Below, in pieces: positions 21,718 through 34,140 of a DNA stretch of 64,000 nt. The notes below the pieces were generated by a model. The model was given only the letters and a program-made list of their open reading frames with translations, searched no databases and was not told the DNA's origin. How positions within the stretch are numbered: position 1 is the first letter of the stretch; each line of letters opens with the position of its first letter. The translations under genes and the position numbers were made by a program. The DNA comes from Stenogyne calaminthoides. Its lineage: Eukaryota > Streptophyta > Magnoliopsida > Lamiales > Lamiaceae. The stretch covers positions 15,163,554-15,227,553 of the forward strand of contig JBBCBC010000024.1 of NCBI GenBank assembly GCA_037126765.1, in the 5' to 3' direction.

Positions 21718-23569
21718 TGTTGGGGTTATACATGAAAGTATGCTTTTACTTTGTATAACTTATGTATTAAATACTTATTTACTGAAATAATTTATCTACC
21801 ACAAATTGCTTTTAAATATGATTAAATGTTATATATATTTATTGCAAACCGTTCATATAATAGCACATGTTACATTGTAGTTAACGTGGTGATACCATAT
21901 CACAAAAGATCACGTTAATAGTCCCTTGTAAACAAGTGCTCATTTCACAACTTAGATAGATCCGAACAATCTATTGGTAGAAGTTGATGTGTAAGGCCTC
22001 CATTGACTTGTCTTGACCAAGAGATTACACTAGTGCATTCGATGACAACCGGCGGACCTACAGAGAGGATAAACTCATTCAAGACCGACTTATGGGATGA
22101 AGAGTTAGACCTCCTCGGTTGTTGATTTCTTAATCTCTGTCACTTAATAAGGACCGTGTGATTAGTAGTTATTGCTTTAACTTATAAATGGGAAGAAAAT
22201 CATCACGACTTTGATACCCTATATCTTGGGCAATAATATTACTTTGCACGACGCTTGCTAAATTAGTACATAAATCATGTGCTTGCAACGCCATGCATGA
22301 TTAGTCCCTTGGTGGGCTCGGAATCGTTATCGCATTCAAATCTTGCAAGTGAAATTAATTTTCCTAAGATGGATAATAAAGTTGATTTGTCCTCATCGCA
22401 ACGATAAAAGATATTAATTAATATAAAGCTTTTCAAATGGCTTAATTAATTAATGAACTAAATAATCTTAAACACGGAAATAATAATCGGAGCCATATTA
22501 TCGTTATATGAGTTAAGTTGGATAGTGCAATATTAATTATATAGTGAAATTAATTAATATTAATTGATCAATTATATCAGGGCTCAATATTGTAATTCAA
22601 GAGACCATTGGAAGGTCCATCTTAATTCTCCTAAAGACCCATAAAGTAGCCCAATTAAAGTCCATTAAATGAAAGGTGCTTAAAATAAATTAAATATTTG
22701 TTGCATATTTTTTTTTATTATTTTTAAATTTATTAAAGAAAAGAGGGAGAAGGATTTTCTTGAAAAGATTTTATGGAAATGAGATGAGTATTCTTGGAAT
22801 ACAAGATTATCCCATAAATTCAAGAAATCTCCCACTTGGCCTCTTTAATATGTAATTTTTGAAATTTTGGGGTAAGAGGGAATAAAAGATTTTCTTGATT
22901 TTCTTGGTAAGATTTTATGGAAAAATATATGTATTCTTGTAATACAAAAAATATCTCATAAATTCAAGAAAGATCCAATCTTGAATCTTCTCATATTTTC
23001 GAAAAATGGGGTCAAAATAGGGTGTGGGATTTTTATGGAAAAATACACATGGAAAGAAGAATATATGGGATATATTCAAGATTTCTTGGAGATCAAGAAA
23101 ATATCTTTTCTAATCCTTTTCTGCCCCATATTTTCGTCCAACCCTAACATTATCAATAAGGGATAAATTTTTCATCCCCTACACAGCTCCATGTGCTGGA
23201 AATATTAGAAATTCACAAAGGTGGTGTAACAAATTATTTAATTTTTCTTTGTTTATAAATTGTTCATTGGAGGACCTTCCACCGAGGTCATTGAACGAGG
23301 ACTTGGGAATACTTGAGAAAGACTTTTGGTTGGTAGCCGCCATTTGATCCTGCCTCATCTCAACTGTTGTCTCTCCAATGGGTATGTTTACCTAAACTCC
23401 TAGAAATTCCGCATTCAAGGATCTTTTACGTGAAATATTGTCTGCATGTTGTTGTTGGATTAATTATTATTTGAATTCACTTAGGTTAATTCATGCTAGT
23501 AATAATTGTTAATTTAAATTTGTGTTTATGAGGTCATCCCGATAGATCCTAGCATATAGTATCCTAATA
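21718..23569 (+). repeat. plus-strand LTR of the array family (L2)
   Basis: Starts TGTTGGGGTTATAC and is followed by a PBS remnant. It is homologous along its length to the reverse complement of L1/L3/L5 but clearly diverged, so it is a subfamily member. Its near-identical partner is 27338-29184. Confidence 0.75.
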
Positions 23570-24105
23570 ACCGGTATTAGAGCCTGCTTTGGATCCGATC
23601 TTTTAATTCGATTAAAGAATTGCTTTTTTTCGTGAAAATCCACAAGTAGATTAGAATTTGTTTGATTTGCTCAATGTAATAGACTAGTCTAGATATAGGT
23701 TTATTTATATTTTATAAATAAATTGTAACCGATCGAACATAAAGTCCATTACAATCTATCGATTTTGTCCTTTAATTCTCCGCCTCCTCTTCGCTTTCCG
23801 ATTCGGTTACAATTTATTTACAAAAAAATAAATAAACCTAGATCTAGACTAGTCTATTACATTGATCAAATCAAACAAATCCTAGTCTACTCCCGGATTT
23901 TCTCACGCAAAAAAAACGAATCCGAACTAATCGAATTAAAACCACGCTTTATATGCATGCATAAACAAACACATTAAATTCCATGACAATTGCATACCGC
24001 AAAATAGATCTAGCAATTCTACTATCCAATTTCAAATTTAATGTCCGCTAAATAAATTACACAATTTAAAAATTCAGAGTCTTAAACCGTGGCTCGATAC
24101 TCGCT
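23570..24105. repeat. head-to-head leader junction, unit 1 (two PBSs facing each other)
   Basis: Left side: PBS-like GGTATTAGAGCC at 23573-23584 (plus strand). Right side: TGGCTCGATAC at 24090-24100, i.e. GTATCGAGCCA on the minus strand. Between them the leader of L2 and the inverted leader of L3 form an imperfect palindrome around ATAGACTAGTCTAGAT-type arms (about 23680-23740 and 23810-23870). Two elements thus meet 5' end to 5' end without their coding regions. Confidence 0.75.
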
Positions 24106-25940
24106 TGTTAATAAGTTGCACGATCTATTCTAAAAGAATATTTAAATACAAATTTAATTCTTAAATTATTACTAGCATGAATTAATCATATATTAATTCA
24201 AATAATAATCCAACAACATATCATGCATATAATAATTCACGAAACCCACGACGCGAATTCTACGAGTTTACGTGAACGTTCTTCTTGGGATGGCAACGGT
24301 GTGGGTCAATAGACTAACCATAAGAACTTCCCAAGTATTCCCTTAGCCCTTGCTCGACTATCCCAGAAAGGATTCTTGTGAACAATTTAACAAAAGGAAA
24401 ATAAAATATGTTGCACCACCTTTCAGGATTTACTAATTTTTGCAAAGACATGGAATTGTACTTGGGAATGAAAGAATCATCCCCATTTATAGATACTAGG
24501 GTGGACGAAAATTTTGGCAAAATATGATGTGGGAAAATCTTTTCTTGATCTCCAAGAAATCTTGAATATATCTCCTATATTCTTTTTCCCATAATCATAA
24601 TATTGCACAAAAAATCCCACCTTATCTATTCTCTATGGAATTAGAAAATATTGGGGTCCAAGATTCCAAGATTTGGATCTTTTTGAATTTATTAGATATT
24701 CTTGTATTTCAAGAAATACATATCTTCCATAATATCTTTTCAAGAAAATCAAGAAAATCTTTCTTGCCCTATATTTTCTAATTTTTTTCGAAAAACACAT
24801 ATGAATTAACCAAGTGAGAGATTTCTTGAATTTAATGAGATAATCTTGTATTCCAAGAATACATATCTTCATTCCATAACAAAATTCAAAGAAAATCTTT
24901 CTCCCAACTTCATCCATAATTTTCGAAATATTATTGGAAAAATAAGCAACATTATTTATTTTATTTTAATCACCTTTTCAGTTAATGGACTATATGTTGG
25001 GCTACTAAGGGGGCCTTTAGAGAATTAAGATCGGATCTTCTAATGGGACCTTGAATATCTAATATTGAGCCACAATATTATTCAAGCCCATAAATATTAA
25101 TTAATCCCACTACATAATTAATATTGCACTATCCATCTTAACCCATATTACAAATAATATGGCTCCCGGCCATTATTTCCCCGTGTTTAAGATTATCTAG
25201 CCCATTAATTAATTCAAGCCACCCAAATAGCTTTCCATTAATTAATATCTTTTATCCTTGGTCAAGGAACGGTTCTACATTATTATCCATACCGGAAACT
25301 AATTCCACTTGCAAGATTTGGTATTATAAAACTTATGAACCTCCCAAGGGGGCAAATCAAACAAGCGATTTCAGCACAAGATTCTTCGTGATAAATCTTA
25401 GCAATCACATGTGACTAATAATATTGCCCAAGATAAAAAGTATTGAATCTCATTGATTCGCTACCCATGATAAGTCAAAGCAATAGTTACCAATCCCACG
25501 GATCCTATTTAAGGATCGAAGGTTAAGAAATAACGAACCACCGAGGTCTAATTCTTCCTTGTTCGGCCTCAAGAATTTATCCTCCTATAGGTCCTATTCA
25601 AATCATCATTCATGCACTAGTGTAATCTCTGGTCAAGACAAGCCAATCTCGAGCCTTACACTTCAACCTTTCACGATGGGTTGTTCATTTCATCTAGGTC
25701 GCTGAATAGCTGCATTTTTTTAGTTACAAGGACCTGTTAATTTAATCTTCGTGATCCGGTATCACTAAATTAACTACAATGTAACACGCATTTACTTATT
25801 GAACAGCTTATGCAAGAAATATATGTAACATTCAATAATATTTAAAGCATCAAGATAAAACAATTTATTTCAAGAAATAAGTCTCAAAATTCGGGCCGAT
25901 TATACAAAGTAAAAAGCAAACTTTTCCAAAGATAATCCCA
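24106..25940 (-). repeat. minus-strand LTR (L3)
   Basis: Left end TGTTAATAAGTTGC, right end GATAATCCCA, 1.83 kb. Collinear with L5 and, apart from the flipped core, with L1. Minus-strand TATA box at 24491-24485. Confidence 0.82.
24485..24491 (-). promoter_or_regulatory. TATA box of L3
   Basis: TATAAAT on the minus strand, within the context ATCTATAAATGGGGAT. L5 has the same at 30121-30115. Confidence 0.6.
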
Positions 25941-26818
25941 ATGTAGTGATCCAAGAATTGCTTCACCAACTGCGGGTCAAGGAGTTAACCAAGGATCGAG
26001 CTAAGGATGAGAACCATCCGTGGGCCCGGTCGCCTGTTGTTGAGGGAAAAGCCCGCGATATTGTCACATTTAGGCCCCGATACACGCCGGTAGGAATTGT
26101 ATTTCACTTATGTGGACTCGGGATCTAAGTTTCCATTATATTTATCAAGGGAAGTGGTGTTGACCTTCTTCGTGTGGAGGCTGTTATCGCCGCCCCCTGC
26201 GGGCAAGGCCGAAGCGTGCTCAAATACTTGTCCCCGCTTGGTCGACCGGGTTGTCCACCGATCCCCGGATTACTCGCAATCCATTGAATGAGGATGAAGA
26301 TTATTATCACGGGATCGACATCGGGGCGACCTTTCCCGCCGAGGTGGGCTCAATGCACACCTCCTCGGCCTCTTCAGAAGTTCTCCATGGCGCCTGTGAG
26401 TAAAATGCCACTATAGTTCTTCGTCCCGTGTCCGGTGTGAGTGTGCTCCCATCCTTCACCCGATTATCCTCCCACCACCACTCGTCCCCGCTTGTTCAAA
26501 AGAGAGAATTATTCTAAAATTCGCCTGCACCTCCGAAAGCTCATAGCCGAGATTCCTGACGACAAGCCTCGTCTTCCTGATCGGCGCACGCCTAATGGAG
26601 GGCAAGTAAGTGGGTCAGCCGTAGGCCTAGTACGCATTGCCACAATGGCTAAAAGGCCTTTGCGTGAGCCCTATATGGTTATTTGGTGGTCCTTCGCTCA
26701 TCGAAATCGATGTGTCTTTTAAAGGTACACTTTAAGGTTCTTCATCTTTTCCTGGTCTTGAAAACTTCCCCCAATCCTTGGTGGTCGGATCCCGGGATTG
26801 GGTGAAGGCTTTGCCCAT
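25941..26818 (-). pseudogene. Ty3/gypsy gag fragment, unit 2
   Basis: Same gag as in unit 1, starting at minus-strand ATG 26818-26816 and truncated by L3 at the same place. The reading frame is more broken. Many differences from unit 1 are at CNG sites: for example, CCAGCTGGTCCTGG in unit 1 reads CCACCGATCCCCGG here. Confidence 0.7.
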
Positions 26819-27337
26819 CTCGCATGGTTGATTCAGGATTACTTGTTGATTCTTGTTTAGAGCGATTAGAGAGATTTTTGAGTGGGTGTTCCTAAAAATT
26901 TAGAGAAGATTTAAGAAAAATTTCCTCAGAGATAGAGCCAATTATCAGAACTGAATAATTCATCTGACAACAATAATTATAGTGAAACTACAAATAACAG
27001 GAATGCAATGAACAAACAAGATTTGGTGACCCAATTCGCTAAAAGGCTACACGTCCGGACAATATCAAGCAAGAAAAATAATATAGTGCCTAGAGTCTAA
27101 AATTTGATCCTATACATCATCCTCGAATTTAATAATTATAGAGTTTAATCGACAAAGGCCTCCATGGGCCCGGCCGATACAAACCCTAGAAATTAACTAC
27201 TTTGATCTGATCTTCGGCCGGCCAAATTTTTGATACGGGCCGTATGTCAACGGATTTCTCACTTCATAAACACCTTCTATAGATATCCGCCCAAATAAAG
27301 CCCTATGGTAGCTATCTGATATCATCCATAATTGCCT
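26819..27337 (-). other. 5' leader of the gypsy gag, unit 2
   Basis: Direct copy of 21193-21717; no gene. Confidence 0.5.
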
Positions 27338-29184
27338 CTCGCTAGTTATACATGAAAGTATGCTTTTTACTTTGTATAACTTATGTATTAAATACTTATT
27401 TATCAAATAATTTATCTACCACAAAATGCTTTTAAATATGATTAAATGTTATATATATTTATTGCAAAACCGCTCATATAATAGCACATGTTACATTGTA
27501 GTTAACGCGGGTGATACCATATCACAAAAGATCACGCAATAGTCCCTTGTAAACAAGTGCTCATTTCACAACTTAGATAGATCCCAACAATCTATTGGTA
27601 GAAGTTGATGTGTAAGGCTCTGGGACGACTTGTCTTGGACTAAGAGATTACACTAGTGCATTCGATGCGCCAGGACCGACCTACAGAGAGGATAAACTCA
27701 TTCAAGACCGACTTATGGGATGAAGAAGAGTTAGACCTCAAACGGTTGTTGATTTCTTAATCTCTCGCCACTTAATAAGGACTCGGTGTGATTAGTAGTT
27801 ATTGCTTTAACTTATAAATGGGAAGAAAATCATCATGATTTTGATACCCTATATCTTGGGCAATAATATTACTTGCAACGATTGCCTGCTAAATTAGTAC
27901 ATAAATCATGTGCTTGCAACGCCATGCATGATTAGTCCCTTGGTGGGCTTGGAATCGCTATCGCACAAATCTTGCAAGTGAAATTAATTTTCCTAGATGG
28001 ATAATAAAGTTGATTTTGTCTCATATCAAAACGATAAAGATATTAATTAATATAAAGCTTTTCAAATGCTTAATTAATTAATGAACTAAATAATCTTAAA
28101 CACGGAAATAATAATCGGGAGTCATATTATCGTTATATGAGTTAAGTCGATAAGGCAATATTAATTATATAGTGAAATTAATTAATATTAATTGATCAAT
28201 TATATTGTGGCTCAATATTGTAATTCAAGAGACCATTGAAGGTCCATCTTAATTCTCCTAAAGACCCATAAAGTAGCCCAATTAAAGTCCATTAAATGAA
28301 AGGTGCTTAAAAAATAAATTAAATATTTGTTGCATATTTTTTCTTATTATTTTCAAATTTATTAAAGAAAAAGAGGGAGAAGGATTTTCTGAAAAGATTT
28401 TATGGAAATGAGACGAGTATTCTTGAATACAAGATTATCCCATAAATTCAAAGAAATTCCCACTTGGCCTCTTTAATATGTAATTTTTGAAATTTTGGGG
28501 TAAGAGGAATAAAAGATTTTCTTGATTTTCTTGGTAAGATTTTATGGAAAAATATATGATTCTCAGAATACAAAAATATCTCATAAATTCAAGAAAGATC
28601 CAATCTTGAATCTTCTCTTATTTTCAAAAAATAGGTCAAAAAAGGGTGGGATTTTATGGAAAATACACATGGAAAGAAGAATATATGATATATTCAAGAT
28701 TTCTTTCTAGATCAAGAAAATATCTTTTCTAACTTTTTTCGCCATATTTTCATTCAACCCTAACATTATCAATAAGGGATAAATTTTTCATCCCCTACAC
28801 ACCCACGTGCCGGAAATATTAGAAATTCACAAAGGTGGTGTAACAAATTATTTAATTTTTTTCTTTGTTTATAAATTGTTCATCGAGGACCTTCCACCGA
28901 GGTCATTGAACGGTGACTTGGGAATACTTGAGAAAGACTTTCGTTGGTAATGCCATTTGATCCCGCTCCTGCCTCAACCTGCTGTCTCTCCAATGGGTAT
29001 GTTTACCTAAACTCCTAGAAATTCCGCATTCAAGGATCTTTTACGCGAAATATTGTCTCCGATGTTGTTGTCGATTAATTATTATTTGAATTCACATAGT
29101 TAATTCATGCTAGTAATAATTGTTAATTTAAATTTGTGTTTATGAGGTCATCCCGATAGATCCTAGCATATAGTATCCTAATAA
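27338..29184 (+). repeat. plus-strand LTR (L4)
   Basis: Copy of L2. Its first bases are corrupted (CTCGCTAGTTATAC in place of TGTTGGGGTTATAC), but alignment from the GTTATACATG block onward is continuous. The boundary is taken from L2. Confidence 0.75.
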
Positions 29185-29725
29185 CCGATTAGAGCCCCCT
29201 GCTTTCGATCTCGATTTTAATTGACGAGAATTATTTTCGGGCTTCGAGAAATCCAATGAGAGATTGTAATTTGGTTTGATTTGCTCAATGTAATAGACCA
29301 GTTCAGATATAGGTTTATTTATATTTTATAAATAAATTGTAACCGGATCGAACATAAAGTCCATTACAATCTATCGATTTTGTCCTTTAATTCTCCGCCT
29401 CTTCTTCGCTTCCCATTCTAAGCACAATTTATTTACAAAAAATAAATAAACCTAGATCTAGACTAGTCTATTACATTGATCAAATCAAACAAATCCTAGT
29501 CTACTCCCGATTTTTCACGCTGGCAAAAAAATCTAATCCGAATCTAATCTAATTAAAAACACGCTTTATATGCATGCATAAACAAAAACACATTAAATTC
29601 CATGACAATTGCATACCCGCAAAATAGATCTAGCAATTCTACTATCCAATTTCAAATTTAATGTCCGCCAAATAAATTACAATTTAAAAAAATTCAGAGT
29701 CTTAAACCGTGGCTCGATACTACTT
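29185..29725. repeat. head-to-head leader junction, unit 2
   Basis: Copy of 23570-24105: ATTAGAGCC at about 29188-29196 on the left and TGGCTCGATAC at about 29710-29720 on the right, with the inverted leader arms between. Confidence 0.72.
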
Positions 29726-31569
29726 TGTTGGGGAATAAGTTGCATATCTATTCGGGTGAATATTTAAATACAAATTTAATTTTTAAATTATTACTAGCAT
29801 GAATTAATCATATATTAATTCAAATAATAATCCAACAACATATCATGCATATAATAATTCACGAAAAAACCCACGAGATATGAATTCTACGAAGTTTACG
29901 CTAACGCATTCTCTTGATGGCAAACGGTGTGGTCAATAGACTAACCATAAGAACTTCCCAAGTATTCCCTTTAGCCCTCGCTCGACTATCCTCCCAAGAA
30001 AGGATTCTTGTGAACAATTTAACAAAAGGAAAATAAAATATGTTGCACCACCTTGTGGATTTACTAATTTTTGCAAAGACACGGAATCAGATTGGGAATG
30101 AAAGAATCATCCCTATTTATAGATACTAGGTGGATTTAAAATTTTGGCAAAATATGACGGGGAAAATCTTTTCTGATCTCCAAGAAATCTTGAATATATC
30201 TCCTATATTCTTTTTCCCATAATCATAATATTGCACAAAAAATCCCACCTTATCTATTCGCTATGGAATTCGAAAAATATCGGGGTCCAAGATTCCAAGA
30301 TTCGATCTTTTTGAATTTATTAGATATTCTTGTATTTCAAGAAATACATATCTTCCATAATATCTTTTCAAGAAAAAATCAAGAAAATCTTTTCTTGCCC
30401 TATATTTTCTAATTTTTTTTTAAAAACACATATGAATTAACCAAGTGAGATTTCTTGAATTTAATGAGATAATCTTTGTATTCCAAGAATACATATCTTC
30501 ATTCCATAACAAAATTCAAAGAAAATCTTTTCTCCCAACTTCATCCATAATTTTCAAATATTATTGGAAAAATAAGCAACATTATTTATTTTATTTTAAT
30601 CACATTTTCGCCATAATGGACTATATGTTGGGCTACTAAGGGCCTTTAGAGAATTAAGATCGACCTTCTAATGGACCTTGAATATCTAATATTGAGCCAC
30701 AATATTATTCAAGCCCATAAATATTAATTAATCCCACTACATAATTAATATCAGACTATCCATCTTAACCCATATTACAAATATATGGCTCCCGTCATTA
30801 TTTCCCGCGGTTTAAGATTATCTAGCCCATTAATTAATTCAAGCCACCAAATAGCTTTCCATTAATTATCTTTTTTATCCTTGGTCAAGGAACGGTTCAA
30901 CATTATTATCCATAAATAAAACTAATTCCACGGGTAAGATTTGGTATGATAAAGCTTTTGCGAACTCCTCCCAAGGGGGCAAATCAAACAAGCGTAGATT
31001 TCAAGACACGATTCTTTTCAGATAAAATCTAAGAATCACATGTGACTAATAATATTGCCCAAGATAAAAGTATTGAATCTCATTGATTCGCTACCCATGA
31101 TAAGTCAAAGCAATAGTTACCAATCCCACGTGATCCTATTTAAGTGACGGTTGGTAAGAATAACGAACCCAACGAGGTCTAATTCTTCCTTTGCTCACTC
31201 AAGAATTTATCCTCCTCAGAGGGTCCTATTCAAAGGCATCACCATGCACTAGTGTAATCTCTGGTCAAGACAAGCCAATTCGCCTTTACACTTCAACCTT
31301 TCAATGGCGGGTTGTTCATTTCATCTAGGTCGTGAATAAATATGATTTTTAGTTACAAGCGGACCGTTAATTTAATCTTCCGTGATCCGCATCACTAAAT
31401 TAACTACAAATGTAACACGACGACTTATCAACAGCTTATAAAAGAAATATATGTAACATTCAATAATATTTAAAGCATCGCTGATAAACAATTTATTTCA
31501 AAGAATAAGTCCAAAAATTCATTTCGAGATTTCAAAGTAAAAAGCATACTTTCCAAGATAATCATTACA
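29726..31569 (-). repeat. minus-strand LTR (L5)
   Basis: Left end TGTTGGGGAATAAG with PBS outside it; right end GATAATCATTACA followed by a polypurine tract on the minus strand. It therefore has both a PBS on one side and a PPT on the other, as expected for an LTR shared in a tandem array. TATA at 30121-30115 (minus). Confidence 0.82.
30115..30121 (-). promoter_or_regulatory. TATA box of L5
   Basis: TATAAAT on the minus strand in the context ATCTATAAATAGGGAT, at the same relative position as in L3 (24491-24485). It would start transcription leftward. Function is inferred from position and conservation. Confidence 0.6.
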
Positions 31570-31580
31570 ATCTCCCACTT
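31570..31580 (-). other. polypurine tract of a minus-strand copia element
   Basis: Minus strand AAGTGGGAGAT directly before the TGTAATGATTATC start of L5, the typical PPT of a large group of plant copia elements. The internal region would extend rightward into the gap. Confidence 0.75.
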
Positions 31581-31678
31581 ATACTAAAGTCTCCGCTTAA
31601 GTATACCATAACATGTCCTCAGAGTCCGTGACATCTAATGTCACCCACACGAACCTAATAATTTCTCCCCACTTATAC
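31581..31678 (-). other. 3' end of internal region of the L5 element
   Basis: About 100 bp of non-coding sequence between the PPT and the gap. It contains a second CTCCCCACTTATAC, close to the CTCCCACTTATAC at the PPT, so the PPT region is partly duplicated. Confidence 0.45.
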
Positions 31679-32178
31679 NNNNNNNNNNNNNNNNNNNNNN
31701 NNNNNNNNNNNNNNNNNNNNNNNNNNNNNNNNNNNNNNNNNNNNNNNNNNNNNNNNNNNNNNNNNNNNNNNNNNNNNNNNNNNNNNNNNNNNNNNNNNNN
31801 NNNNNNNNNNNNNNNNNNNNNNNNNNNNNNNNNNNNNNNNNNNNNNNNNNNNNNNNNNNNNNNNNNNNNNNNNNNNNNNNNNNNNNNNNNNNNNNNNNNN
31901 NNNNNNNNNNNNNNNNNNNNNNNNNNNNNNNNNNNNNNNNNNNNNNNNNNNNNNNNNNNNNNNNNNNNNNNNNNNNNNNNNNNNNNNNNNNNNNNNNNNN
32001 NNNNNNNNNNNNNNNNNNNNNNNNNNNNNNNNNNNNNNNNNNNNNNNNNNNNNNNNNNNNNNNNNNNNNNNNNNNNNNNNNNNNNNNNNNNNNNNNNNNN
32101 NNNNNNNNNNNNNNNNNNNNNNNNNNNNNNNNNNNNNNNNNNNNNNNNNNNNNNNNNNNNNNNNNNNNNNNNNNNNNN
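31679..32178. other. assembly gap, 500 N
   Basis: Exactly 500 N: a conventional gap of unknown size at the right edge of the tandem array. Long apparent frames crossing it are artefacts. Confidence 0.99.
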
Positions 32179-33480
32179 CACTCATGAAATGTATTCCATA
32201 AATACATCAACTGTTTCCCTGAGAAAAGAAAAGTGTTCATCAGATTTTGAATGACACTTTCAGCATCTATAAATGGGTCATAACCAAAGAATCTAAAGTC
32301 AAAAGAGATTTCGCCTGATTTGCGCTTCTCCAAGTCAACCCATTCCAACCGCGAATCATGCTCGATGGGCATATGGACCAAGATGGCATTTCAGCCAAGG
32401 AATGGGGGCTATAGAATATAGAGATTCACATGTACGTACGTAGCTCACCAAGTTAACCAAAGCAAAAGAGGAGGTTATGAGTAATTTTATCGATGATTAC
32501 CATGTACATTTTCCTTATGAAGCCATTTAACTGAAGTCCTTTCAGAAATTCTAAAAAGAATTTCATAAGGATCAAACAGAATCATATGGAAATACGCATC
32601 CGGGGCCTCTACGATCCGATCAGACAATACCTCAATGGCGAGTTTTTTTAATCAAGAATCCGGCGGAAATTTATCGATCCCAGCTCAATGCACCCTAACC
32701 TCACCAAAACTAAGGTAAGAGCAAAGAAACATAAATTTTTTCAGAAACGGGTTAGATCAACGATGAGTTATACTATCTTCCCTGAATGCCCTGGGTCGTT
32801 TCGAAAACAACGACTTACATTCTCAACTTCGTGCTATCTCAAATCATTTCCGTAACCCCAAAGAATTATGTGGATCCATGTTCATAGATGACATACATGA
32901 GAACTTTAGCGTCTGCCCACGGTCGGGGATACAATAAAACCGTAAATCGGATCTCTAACGTAATTGCGTCGCCAAGATACCGTAGGAACAAAGTGAAGGT
33001 TCTATATTCAAGATCAAAAGGTGACATCCGCATCTATTTTAGATTAAGAAACGAGGTAACCAAAGAAACCCGTAAGTGAGATTACTACTCCCTTAAATGA
33101 GCTAGAGGCAAACCTCAAGCCGATCAGATTAGATGATATACCAAACGACACGCCAACCCGAGCCTCAAGTATATGGCGGTTGTTGATGTTCTGTGAGAGA
33201 TTCATAAGGAGATCCTGACGATTCCTTAATCGCACCCATGGACATATGACTATACACCCAAGATCAGATGCCATAAAACAAAGAAACCAGTCAAGCTGTG
33301 GGCCCCATGCTTCATAACAGAGCGTTGAGCGCAATGAACCACCTCTACTGTAGTATCGTCCCATTAGATGCAAGTGGGTATATAAGATGAAGAGTGATCG
33401 ACGGAAGGTTGAACTATTTAAAGATCAAAGTAAAGGCTATACCAGTAAAGAGTTGACTATATAAACTTTTTCTACTGCAG
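32179..33480. other. unassigned sequence right of the gap
   Basis: The first 200 bp are open on the minus strand (32381 to the gap: WVDLEKRKSGEISFDF and FGYDPFIDAESVIQNLM), which may belong to an element or a gene fragment; I do not recognise it. The rest has only short frames in both directions, with a plus-strand retroelement domain starting after it. It may be the upstream pol of the RT fragment, but I see no diagnostic motif. Confidence 0.35.
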
Positions 33481-34140
33481 CCCATGCTTTACCCATCCAG
33501 ACTTTCTTATCGACGGCCGCAAGATTTTGACGCTAAATCGCAAATGGATGCCTATATCAGCTTTTCCTTAACGAAAGTCTATAAAGAGATCTATACGCAA
33601 TGAACCCCAGTTTTCATTGAAAGTCAAGAACATCTACCAGAAGCTCAAGAGGTCCATTTACTGACTCAAACAGCATCCGTGAGCTGGAACCAACGTTTGA
33701 TCATGCTAAAGTCTTACGGGTTTGATCAAAACGAAGTTTGAAAGTTATGGTATAAAATATGTGGTCGGAACTGTGATTGGTATTTTAGGCATCGTACGAG
33801 ATCATGCTATCGCGGATCATCGGGAAACGGCGCAGCGGATCGCACGTAAGGGCATGTTTTCTTTTTCAAAAACGCTTTGATATGAAAGACTTGCGAAATC
33901 GACACATCCTTTGACCAAGATTGCCAAGAAAAGGATGGTCGGGTTATCAAGTTTCATACATAGACATCGAGCGGAAACCATTCATACTTAAGATTCCAAG
34001 AAAGATCATTTTCGTGATTTCGAATCCATCTATCCAAGAAAATGTTCCTTTAAGACGGTATGCAGATAGATGACATGAAAGGTATTCCTGCGCTTACCGA
34101 AACCTTATGTATGCATTGCCGTAATGTAGACCAATATCTC
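33481..34140 (+). pseudogene. copia reverse transcriptase fragment
   Basis: Plus-strand pieces match the C-terminal RT of copia elements in order: an NIYQKLKRSIY block (about 33625-33660), RFD and KSYGFDQNE-like sequence (33690-33740), a VVGTVIGILGIVRDHAI stretch replacing the FLVLYVDDILL region (about 33760-33815), a MKDL remnant (33880-33895), then a SKK-F-P-F-R block and DMKGIPCAY (about 33990-34100) up to the SLMYA-like LMYALP (about 34105-34130). The YVDD motif is not readable. It is oriented opposite to the L5 element, so it belongs to a different or rearranged copy. Confidence 0.65.

Larger units (their letters stand above)
18264..24105. repeat. array unit 1 (LTR- / gag- / LTR+ / leader palindrome)
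   Basis: This 5.8-kb block and the next 5.6-kb block have the same parts in the same order and orientation: a minus-strand LTR, a minus-strand gypsy gag fragment cut at the same residue, its 5' leader, a plus-strand LTR and a head-to-head leader junction. Unit 1 is longer mainly because its first LTR carries a duplicated inverted core. Most other differences are at CAG/CTG. Confidence 0.85.
24106..29725. repeat. array unit 2
   Basis: Second copy of the unit at 18264-24105. The gag truncation point, the leader junction and both LTRs recur at the same relative positions, so it is a direct duplication. Its CAG/CTG sites are more often corrupted than in unit 1. Confidence 0.85.

Noticed and set aside
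31597..32381. Frames of 170-246 codons on both strands
   Set aside because: They run through the 500-N gap and are open only because N is not a stop.
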